NCBI RefSeq assembly: GCF_029626265.1
Contig: NZ_JARUBN010000001.1
Location: 4,963,001-5,027,000, forward strand
DNA: 64,000 nt
Origin: Micromonospora sp. WMMD1102
GTDB taxonomy: Bacteria; Actinomycetota; Actinomycetes; Mycobacteriales; Micromonosporaceae
Direction: 5' to 3'
Below, piece after piece: positions 23,997-31,423 of this stretch. The position numbers and the translations under genes are program-made. Position 1 is the first letter of the stretch. Each line of letters starts with the position of its first letter. The notes below the pieces were generated by a model. That model was not told where the DNA came from and did not search any database. It worked only from the letters and a program-made list of their open reading frames with translations.

Positions 23997-26900
23997 ATGA
24001 TCGCCGGGCAGGGCTGCGATCCGGCCGCTATCGCAGAGGTGATCGTCACCCGGGCCGACGGCGGCCAGTGGCGCGCTTCCGGCTACCGGGTGACGACGAC
24101 CGCACTGCTGACCGCCGCGCATGCCGTCGCGGACGCGCAACGGATCGTCCTCCGGTTCGACGCCGGCCAGGAGAGTCAGTGGACTGTCGACGCCGAGCCG
24201 GGTTGGTGCGATCCGGAGTCGGACATCGCGCTGCTCCGCTTCACCCCACCCGAGCAGGCCCCCGACACGGCGACGGTCAGCTACGGCGGGTTCGCCCGGG
24301 ACGCCAGCGCCGTCGTCGACGTACACACGGCCGGGTTCCCGCTCTGGAAGCGTCGGACCGGTCCGTCCGGTAGCCGTTACCGCGACCTGCACGACGCGTC
24401 CGGCCGGTTGGCGGTGCTCTCCAACCGGCGGGACGGCACCGCGGAGATCACCGTCGCGCCGCCCGCCGAGCCGGCCGACCGCACGACCTCACCCTGGCAG
24501 GGCATGTCCGGAGCCGCTGTCTGGGCCGGCAACCACCTGGTCGGCGTCGTGGTGGAGCACCACCTGCCAGAGGGCGCGGGCCGGCTCACCGCGACCCGCC
24601 TCGACAGGTGCCTCGGTCGCGCCGACGACACCCGACGGGACGAACTCTGCCGGCTGCTCGGCCTCGCCGGCCCGCTCGACCTGGCCGACGTCACACCGGC
24701 ACCGGCGGGCTGGCGTACCCGGTCCGGCTATCTGGAACAGGTCCGGGACATCGCACCGGTGGCCGGGCTCTACGAGCGGACGGCGGAACTCGCGGAACTC
24801 GCGGCGTTCTGTGCCGGCGACGAGGCGTACGTGCACTGGCAGGCGGGGCCGTGGGCGGGCAAGACGGCCCTGATGTCCACCTTCGTGCTCGACCCGCCGG
24901 CCGGGGTGGACGTCGTCTCCTTCTTCGTCACCGCACGCCTCGCCGCCCAGTCGGACAGCTCCGCCTTCGTCGACGCGATCCTCGACCAGTTGTCCGCCCT
25001 GCTGGGCGAGGCCCTGCCGGCCGCGATGACGACGCTGCGCGCCCGGGACGCGCACCGCCGGGCGCTGCTGCGGGAGGCCGCCGCCCGGTGCGCGGCGGCG
25101 GGCCGGCGGCTGGTACTCGTGATCGACGGGCTGGACGAGGACCGGGGCAGCGTACCCGGATCGGGGCTGGCCAGCATCGCCTCGCTGCTGCCGAAGTTCG
25201 TCGAGGACGGGCTGCGGGTGGTCGTCTCCAGCCGGCCCAGCCCGGAGATTCCCTCGGACGTACCGGCCGACCATCCGCTGCGGTCCTGCGCCCGGCGGAT
25301 GCTGGAGGTGTCGCCGTACGCCACCGAGACGGCCCGGCTCGCCCAGCGCGAACTCGACGAGCTGCTCAACGGCGGGCAGACCCATCGCGACGTCATCGGG
25401 CTGGTCGCCGCCAGCGGGGGCGGGCTGAGCCTGCCCGAGCTGGAGGAGTTGTGCGACCAGCCCCGGTACGTCATCGAGGGCATGCTCAGCGGCGTCTTCG
25501 GCCGGACGATCGCGGCACGCCTGGACCACAGCACGCTGGAGCCGAAGCGGGCCTTCCTGTTCGCGCACGAGACACTCCGGGTCAAGGCGCTGGACCGGAT
25601 CGGTCCGCAGCGGCTCGGCGGGTACCGCGACCGGATCCACCGGTGGGCGGAGAGCTACCAGGCCCTGGGTTGGCCGCCGGACACGCCGCCCTACCTGTTG
25701 CGCGGTTATCCGCGGCTGGTGCACGAGACGGCCGACTGCCCCCGGCTGCTCGCGCTCGCCGTCGACCCGGCCCGGCACGACCGGATGCTCGACCTGACCG
25801 GTGGCGACGCCGCCGCGCTCGCCGAGATCAAGACCGCCCAGGACCTGACCCTGGCGCAGCCCCGGCTCGACCTGACCGCGATGGCACGGCTGGCCATGCG
25901 CCGCGAGGACCTGCTCGCACGCAACGCCGACATCCCCGTCGGGCTGCCCGCGCTCTGGGCCGCCCTGGGTCAGCCGGCCCGCGCCGAGGCGCTGGCGTAC
26001 GGCATCGACCAGGCGTACCGGCAGGTCGAAGCGCTGACGGAGCTGGCGGTGACGCTGGCCGGTCAGGGTGACCGGGACCGCGCCGCCGCCCTCGTCGACG
26101 CCGTGCAGACGGTCGCCGAGACGATCGCCGACCCGCGTCAGCAGGAGCTGGCGAGCGCCTGCGCCGCCCGGGCCTGCGCGGCGATCGGTGACGCGAGCCG
26201 GGCGGCGGCGGCGCTGCGGACGATCACCGATCCCGAGCTTCGCGCCGGCACCGCCGTCGAACTGGCCATCATCTGGTACGCACACGGCCGGCCGGCGGAG
26301 GCGGACGCCTGCACCGACGCCGCGCACGCCGCCACCGGGCAGATCACCTCCGACGACCCTCGGGCGCTGATGCTGTGCCGGCTGGCCCGTGCCGGGGCGC
26401 ACGGCGACCGGGCCGGGGCGGCGACCGCGATCGACCGGGCCGGCATCGCGGCTGGACGGATCGCCGACCCCGATCTCCGGGTGCAGGCCCTGGCCCAGCT
26501 GGGGCGCGCGGCGGCGCTGACCGGCGACCGGCACCGGGCCCGGGCACTCGTCGTCGAGGCCGAGACGGCGGCTCGCAGCAGCGTGCCGTCGTCGCCGAGG
26601 TTGACCGAGATGGCGGTCGAGGCGGCCGGCACGGACTACGCCTGGACCGAGGCGATCCTGGAGAGCCTCACCGACCCCGCCGAACAGGTGCGGGCCCGGC
26701 TGGTGGTGTCCCGCGCCGTGTCGGCCACGCACCCGAGCCGGGCCAGGGAGTTGCTGGAGCGTGCCGGCGGGATCGCGGAGCGCCGTCCCTGGCTCGTCCC
26801 GTGGGAGGTACTCGGCGATCTGGCCCTCGCCCTGGCCTCGGTCGGGCAGCGCGGTCGGGCCGAGCTGGTGGCGAACGCGATCGACGGCGACAGCTGGCGG

Positions 26901-29126
26901 AGCATGACGTTCGCCCGGCTCAGCCTCGGGTTCGCCGCCCGGGGCGACTACGCCGCCGCCGAGGAGATCGCCGACCGGGTCGGCGAACCGAGGCGCCGGG
27001 CGGTGACGCTCGCCCAACTGGCCATGGCCGCCGCCCGGGCCGGCGACCGGGCCTGGTCGGAGACGCTCGCGGACCGGGCGGAGGCGACGGTACGCGCGAC
27101 GGCCGACACCCGTACCCGGGAGTTCGTCTTCGCGGACCTGGAGCGGGCACGCCGGCTCGTCGAGGCCGGCGGCGGGACCGGGACGCCGGCCGGAGACCGG
27201 CCGGCGGCGTCGACACAGCCACCGCCGGCGGGTACGCAGGCGCCGGTGGCCGTCCCAGGCATCCTGCCGGAAAGCCCGGTGGCACTGGTCCGGGCGGCGG
27301 CGGAGGCCGGTGACCTCGACCGGACCACGGCACTCGCGGAGCGGATAGCCGATCCCGTCGGCCGTTCGTCGGCACTTGCCGAGGTGGCCCGGGCGCAGGT
27401 CGTCGCAGGCAACCACGCCGACGTGTGGCAGAGCATCGACGCGGCGCTCGTCCTCGCAAGGCGGGAACGGGACGTGGCGGCGCAGGCCGCGATGGTGGCC
27501 CGGCTGGCCCGGGTGGCGGCCGGGACCGGCGACCACCGCCGGGCACTCGGGATCGCCCGGGAGTCCTACTTCGAGCTGCGGCAGACGCCGATGCTGGACG
27601 ACCTGGCCGGGGCGATGATCGCCGTCGGGGAGACGGCTCGGGCGGAGACGCTCAGCTGGTGCGTCGACGATCCGGGCCGACGCGCGGCGATCCTCGCGGA
27701 GCTGGCCGGCGCGGTGACGGCGACCCACGGGGCCGGACACGGGGCCGAGCTTTTCGCGAGCGCGGAGCGGATCGCGGGCGGCATAAGGGACCGCCGGGAG
27801 CGGGCCGGCAGGTTGACCGAGGTGGCCCTGACGTTGGTCGACACCGGGGAGCACGACCGGGCGAGCCGGCTGGCCAACGCCGCGGAAGAGTCGGCCCGCA
27901 ACCTCTACGACCCACACCGGCAGGCGGTCACCCTGCTCGACCTCGCCGACGCCCTCACCGGAGCGGGGCAGCTCGACACCGCGTTGGCGCTCGTCGGGAC
28001 CGCCGAGGCGGTGAGCCGGGGGCCCACCGACCTGCAGTCGCAGTCGATGCTGCTGTCCAGGATCGCTCTCGCCCTGGCCCGGGCGGGCAGGGCCGACGCC
28101 GCCGTCTCGGCGGCGCGACAGGTCGCCGACCCGGTGCGGCAGCCACAGGTGATCGCGGAGGTGGTCGCGGTGCTCGCCCGCGGCGCGGACCACGAGCTGG
28201 CGGAGGATCTCGCCCGGACGATCCGCGACGACGCGTCGCGGCACCAGGCCCTGCACGACCTCGCGCTGGGCGTCGCGGACCATGCTCCCGAGCGCGCGGA
28301 GCGGATCGCCGACGAGATCGGCGCGCCGGGCCTGCGGTTGCGGGCCCTGGCCGGTCTGGCCTCGGCAGCTCTCGACCGGCGGGACAGGCCGCGGGCCGAT
28401 GCGCTCTTCGCCAAGGCGGACCGGCTGATCGACACTGCCGGGTCGGGCGAGTTCGAGTGGGTGGACCGGGCCCAGCTCGCGAAGGCGTTGGTCGCCGCGG
28501 ACGAGTTGGAGCGGGCCGCGAAGGTCGCGTCCGGCATCCGCGACGAGCACTGGCAGGCGATCGTGCTGGCCCGGCTCGCCCTCCGACAGGTGGTGCTCGG
28601 CGACGACGAACGGGCCCAGGAGACCGTGGCCGGCATCACCGACCCGACCCGGCGGGCAACCGCGCTGCTCCGGGTGGCTCGGACGGCCGCCCAACAGGGT
28701 CGGACCGAGTGGGCCGGCCGACTGGTCCGGAGCGCGGAGGCGATGTGCCCGGACCACGTGGGCGCGAACCTCCGGTCGATGTACCTCGGCGAGCTGGCCC
28801 GGGCGCTGCACGCCGTCGACGAACCCACCGAGGCGACCAAGATCCAGGCCCATGCGGAGGCGCTGGCCCACGGCATCACCGATCGGGGGCAACGCGCGTG
28901 GGCCCTCACCGACCTGGCCAGGGCGGCGCTGGCCCGGTCCGGATCCGATCCGCACGCCGGGCAGACCGGACGGCGGCTGCTCGCGCTCGCCCTCAGCGTG
29001 GGTAGCTGGGCCGCACCGCTGCGGGTCCTGGTCGAGACCGATCCGACCGCCCTGCTCGCGATCGCCGAGCTGGCCACGAAGGTGGCGTCGAGGTACCTTC
29101 CGTCGGGCGGGACCGGGGCGGGTTAG
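23997..29126 (+). CDS. trypsin-like protease + STAND/NACHT NTPase + helical-repeat protein (conflict-system effector/sensor)
   Basis: A 1709-residue cytoplasmic protein without signal peptide. Residues 10-220 are a trypsin-fold protease with the full triad: His42 (LLTAAHAVADA), Asp76 (ESDIALLRF) and Ser171 (QGMSGAAVWAG). A STAND NTPase follows (about 255-560) with Walker A GPWAGKT (284-290), Walker B LVLVIDGLDED (372-382) and sensor VVVSSRP. From about 640 to 1690 there are degenerate TPR-like helical repeats with a recurring kernel such as DPDLRVQALAQLGRA, DPVGRSSALAEVARA and DPTRRATALLRVART. By analogy with known STAND systems, the repeats would sense a trigger and NTP-driven assembly would activate the protease. 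The start has a weak ribosome site. Its stop overlaps that of the convergent beta-galactosidase gene. Confidence 0.88.
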   Translation: MIAGQGCDPAAIAEVIVTRADGGQWRASGYRVTTTALLTAAHAVADAQRIVLRFDAGQESQWTVDAEPGWCDPESDIALLRFTPPEQAPDTATVSYGGFARDASAVVDVHTAGFPLWKRRTGPSGSRYRDLHDASGRLAVLSNRRDGTAEITVAPPAEPADRTTSPWQGMSGAAVWAGNHLVGVVVEHHLPEGAGRLTATRLDRCLGRADDTRRDELCRLLGLAGPLDLADVTPAPAGWRTRSGYLEQVRDIAPVAGLYERTAELAELAAFCAGDEAYVHWQAGPWAGKTALMSTFVLDPPAGVDVVSFFVTARLAAQSDSSAFVDAILDQLSALLGEALPAAMTTLRARDAHRRALLREAAARCAAAGRRLVLVIDGLDEDRGSVPGSGLASIASLLPKFVEDGLRVVVSSRPSPEIPSDVPADHPLRSCARRMLEVSPYATETARLAQRELDELLNGGQTHRDVIGLVAASGGGLSLPELEELCDQPRYVIEGMLSGVFGRTIAARLDHSTLEPKRAFLFAHETLRVKALDRIGPQRLGGYRDRIHRWAESYQALGWPPDTPPYLLRGYPRLVHETADCPRLLALAVDPARHDRMLDLTGGDAAALAEIKTAQDLTLAQPRLDLTAMARLAMRREDLLARNADIPVGLPALWAALGQPARAEALAYGIDQAYRQVEALTELAVTLAGQGDRDRAAALVDAVQTVAETIADPRQQELASACAARACAAIGDASRAAAALRTITDPELRAGTAVELAIIWYAHGRPAEADACTDAAHAATGQITSDDPRALMLCRLARAGAHGDRAGAATAIDRAGIAAGRIADPDLRVQALAQLGRAAALTGDRHRARALVVEAETAARSSVPSSPRLTEMAVEAAGTDYAWTEAILESLTDPAEQVRARLVVSRAVSATHPSRARELLERAGGIAERRPWLVPWEVLGDLALALASVGQRGRAELVANAIDGDSWRSMTFARLSLGFAARGDYAAAEEIADRVGEPRRRAVTLAQLAMAAARAGDRAWSETLADRAEATVRATADTRTREFVFADLERARRLVEAGGGTGTPAGDRPAASTQPPPAGTQAPVAVPGILPESPVALVRAAAEAGDLDRTTALAERIADPVGRSSALAEVARAQVVAGNHADVWQSIDAALVLARRERDVAAQAAMVARLARVAAGTGDHRRALGIARESYFELRQTPMLDDLAGAMIAVGETARAETLSWCVDDPGRRAAILAELAGAVTATHGAGHGAELFASAERIAGGIRDRRERAGRLTEVALTLVDTGEHDRASRLANAAEESARNLYDPHRQAVTLLDLADALTGAGQLDTALALVGTAEAVSRGPTDLQSQSMLLSRIALALARAGRADAAVSAARQVADPVRQPQVIAEVVAVLARGADHELAEDLARTIRDDASRHQALHDLALGVADHAPERAERIADEIGAPGLRLRALAGLASAALDRRDRPRADALFAKADRLIDTAGSGEFEWVDRAQLAKALVAADELERAAKVASGIRDEHWQAIVLARLALRQVVLGDDERAQETVAGITDPTRRATALLRVARTAAQQGRTEWAGRLVRSAEAMCPDHVGANLRSMYLGELARALHAVDEPTEATKIQAHAEALAHGITDRGQRAWALTDLARAALARSGSDPHAGQTGRRLLALALSVGSWAAPLRVLVETDPTALLAIAELATKVASRYLPSGGTGAG

Positions 29127-31195
29127 CTGCCGGCAGCGGTCTCCCGGAGCACCGCGCAGCCGCCGGCCGGCAGGGTCACCGAGTTGGCGTACTCGCCGGT
29201 GAGCAGGTCCACTCCGCAGACCGGGACGCTCTGCGGAGTGGCGGTGTGGTTGAACAGGAACAGCCAACTCGTCTCGGCGGTGGACCGGCGGACCGCCTCC
29301 ACCCCGGCCGGTGCCGCCGGGCAGGTCGGTGCCGCGCCGGCCGACTGCGCCAGCCCGGCCAGCAGGTCGCGGTACGGGTCGTCGTCGAGTCGGGTGGAGA
29401 GATACCAGGCCACGCCGTCGCCGTACCGGTGCCGGGTCAGCGCCGGCTGGCCGTCGAGGAGCCCGCCGGCGTACGTGACCGCCGGGGTGGCGCCGGTGAG
29501 GCGTACCGTCTCGGCCCAGTTCCGGCCGGTGCTGCCGTCCGAGAGCGGCAGCCGGGTCGCCGGGTCGAGCGGGTGGAACTCCTCCACCCGGATGCCGAGC
29601 AGGTCGCGCAGCGCTCCCGGATAGCCGCCGACCCGGACCCTGGCGTGTTCGTCGGCGACCCCGCTGAGATAGCTGACCAGCAGGTGACCGCCGGCCGCCA
29701 GGTAGTCCCGGATCCGGGCGGTATACCGGTCGGAGAGCAGGTAGTGGGCCGGCAGCGCCAGCAGGGCGTACCCGGAGAGGTCGTCGCCGTCGACGACGAG
29801 GTCGCAGGTGTGGCCGGCCCGGAACAGCGCCCGGTGTGCGGCCGACACCTCGGCGGCGTAGTCGAGCCGTGCCGAGGGCAGCACGGTGGCCTGCATCGCC
29901 CACCACGACTCGGCGTCCCAGGCGACCGCCACCGGTGCCCGCACGGTTCCGGCGTCCACTTCGGAAAGTCTGTCGAGCACGGCGCCGAGCGAGACCGCCT
30001 CGCGGAACGCCCGGCTGTCCGGGCCGGCGTGCGGGACCAGCGCGGAGTGAAAGATCTCGGCGCCACCCCGGGAGGCCCGCCACTGGAAGAACATCGCCCC
30101 CCGGGAGCCCCGGGCGACGTGCGCCAGGCTGTGCCGGGTCATCCGGCCCGGCTCCTTGGCGTGCATCCGGCCCGGCGTGAGGATCAGGTTCGGCGCGCTC
30201 TCCATCAGCAGCCAGGCCGGCCCGCCCGGCATGTTGGGAAGGGCCCCCGCTGCTACAGAATCCGATAAGCAGGGGCCCTTCCTTGCACCGGACCGAGTGG
30301 TGGGGCGGGCCCAGCAGCGGGCCAGGTCGGCGGCGAACGCGGTCTGCTCCTCGGCGCCCGGCCCGGCCTCCGTCGGGTAGTGGTCGATCGCCACCAGGTC
30401 CACCTCGGCGGACCAGCGGGCGTGGTCGACCGGTACCCAGCCGCCGAGGACGTAGTTGGTGGTCACCGGTACGTCCGGGGTGGCGGCCCGGAGCAGGTCC
30501 CGCTGCTCGACGTACGCGGCCAGCAGCTCGTCGGAGACGAACCGGCGGAAGTCCAGCAGCTGGCTCGGGTTGCCGAGGTACCGGGTGGCCCGGGGCGGGC
30601 ACAACTGTGCCCAGTCCGAGTAGTGCTGGCTCCAGAAGCTGCCGGTCCACGCCTCGTTCAGCCGGTCGAGGTCGCCGTACCGGGTGCGCAGCCAGGCCCG
30701 GAACGCGACGGCGACGTGCTCGCAGTAACAGGTGCCGCCGTACTCGTTGTGCACGTGCCAGAGTGCGAGCGCCGGATGGTCCCGGTAGCGGTCGGCGAGC
30801 ACGGCGGCGATCCGGCGGGCCGCCGCCCGGTACGCCGGGGCGCTGGCGCAGTAGGTGTCCCGGCTGCCGTGGGTCAGCCGTACCCCGTCGGCGGTGACCG
30901 GCAGCGCTTCCGGGTGCCGCAGCGAGAACCACGGCGGCGGGGACGCGGTCGGGGTGGCCAGCGCCACCCGGATGCCGCCGTCGTGCAGCAGGTCGAGCAC
31001 CCGGTCCAGCCAGTCGAAGTCGTACCGGCCGGGCTGCGGCTCGAGTCGGGACCAGGCGAAGACCCCGACGGTGACCAGGTTGACCCGGGCCCGGCGCATC
31101 AGCTCGACGTCGGTCGGCCAGACCTCGGCCGGCCACTGCTCGGGGTTGTAGTCGCCGCCGTAGCAGAGCCCGGTCAGCCCCTTCGGCCAGCGCAC
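29123..31195 (-). CDS. GH42 beta-galactosidase with in-frame palindromic insertion
   Basis: A cytoplasmic GH42 enzyme of 690 residues expected to remove terminal beta-galactose from imported oligosaccharides. It starts with family-typical GLTGLCYGGDYNPEQWP. Acid/base is Glu151 (HVHNEYGG) and nucleophile Glu332 (WLLMESAPN); trimerisation and C-terminal domains follow. About 25 extra residues (around 298-324, ARPTTRSGARKGPCLSDSV and on) interrupt the barrel just before the nucleophile strand; they are encoded by a GGAAGGGCCCC hairpin element inserted without breaking the frame, so activity may be lost or altered. GTG at 31195 is preferred; the frame is open to 31312, upstream of the predicted promoter. 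The stop codon overlaps the convergent gene's stop. Confidence 0.85.
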   Translation of the reverse strand: MRWPKGLTGLCYGGDYNPEQWPAEVWPTDVELMRRARVNLVTVGVFAWSRLEPQPGRYDFDWLDRVLDLLHDGGIRVALATPTASPPPWFSLRHPEALPVTADGVRLTHGSRDTYCASAPAYRAAARRIAAVLADRYRDHPALALWHVHNEYGGTCYCEHVAVAFRAWLRTRYGDLDRLNEAWTGSFWSQHYSDWAQLCPPRATRYLGNPSQLLDFRRFVSDELLAAYVEQRDLLRAATPDVPVTTNYVLGGWVPVDHARWSAEVDLVAIDHYPTEAGPGAEEQTAFAADLARCWARPTTRSGARKGPCLSDSVAAGALPNMPGGPAWLLMESAPNLILTPGRMHAKEPGRMTRHSLAHVARGSRGAMFFQWRASRGGAEIFHSALVPHAGPDSRAFREAVSLGAVLDRLSEVDAGTVRAPVAVAWDAESWWAMQATVLPSARLDYAAEVSAAHRALFRAGHTCDLVVDGDDLSGYALLALPAHYLLSDRYTARIRDYLAAGGHLLVSYLSGVADEHARVRVGGYPGALRDLLGIRVEEFHPLDPATRLPLSDGSTGRNWAETVRLTGATPAVTYAGGLLDGQPALTRHRYGDGVAWYLSTRLDDDPYRDLLAGLAQSAGAAPTCPAAPAGVEAVRRSTAETSWLFLFNHTATPQSVPVCGVDLLTGEYANSVTLPAGGCAVLRETAAGS
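30232..30290. repeat. GGAAGGGCCCC palindromic element inserted in the GH42 gene
   Basis: GGAAGGGCCCC (30237-30247) and GGGGCCCTTCC (30272-30282) are perfect 11-bp arms, extended by GCT/AGC after one mismatch, around a 16-base loop. The edges read TGTTG and TTGCACC. This resembles the short palindromic elements scattered through Micromonosporaceae genomes; only this copy was noticed in the window. The exact insertion ends cannot be set without an uninterrupted homologue. Confidence 0.7.
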
Positions 31196-31264
31196 CCGCC
31201 CCCGCCTTCCCCGGCGCCACCGCTGCCGTAGCCGTAGCCGTCGACCTTTGTTCGGGCTGCCGCC

Positions 31265-31294
31265 AAAGTAGGCGCCGTGGATCTTCGATGTCAA
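31265..31294 (-). promoter_or_regulatory. promoter of the GH42 gene
   Basis: On the minus strand TTGACA (31294-31289) and TACTTT (31270-31265) are separated by 18 bases, a near-consensus housekeeping promoter. It supports a start codon downstream of 31258, i.e. GTG at 31195. Confidence 0.6.
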
Positions 31295-31317
31295 CGGAGC
31301 CCGCCGAGCCACGGCCG

Positions 31318-31347
31318 TTGACAGTTTGTTGGGTTACCAAAGAAACT
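31318..31347 (+). promoter_or_regulatory. XylR/ROK-like operator overlapping the alpha-xylosidase promoter
   Basis: A 25-base palindrome (31323-31347), AGTTTGTT...AAAGAAACT around GGTTACC, has only two mismatched pairs and resembles ROK-family XylR sites (TTAGTTTGTTT type). It begins at the end of a TTGACA -35 box (31318-31323) for the plus-strand GH31 gene, where bound repressor would block transcription; it also lies 29 bases upstream of the GH42 -35 box. Confidence 0.6.
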
Positions 31348-31423
31348 AATCGGAGTACACCGCGCCGGGCCGGCACCGTCGGCAACGCGCCGGATTACGC
31401 GTTCCGGGAGCCGAGGAGACCGC

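Noticed and set aside
30232..30300. Reading the GGAAGGGCCCC hairpin as a functional terminator or small RNA
   Set aside because: It lies inside an open coding frame of a gene with intact motifs on both sides; an inserted repeat explains it better.
24489..31385. 2298-codon minus-strand frame across the STAND gene
   Set aside because: Gene-free translation typical of a GC-rich antisense frame; the plus strand there encodes a protein with complete protease and ATPase motifs.
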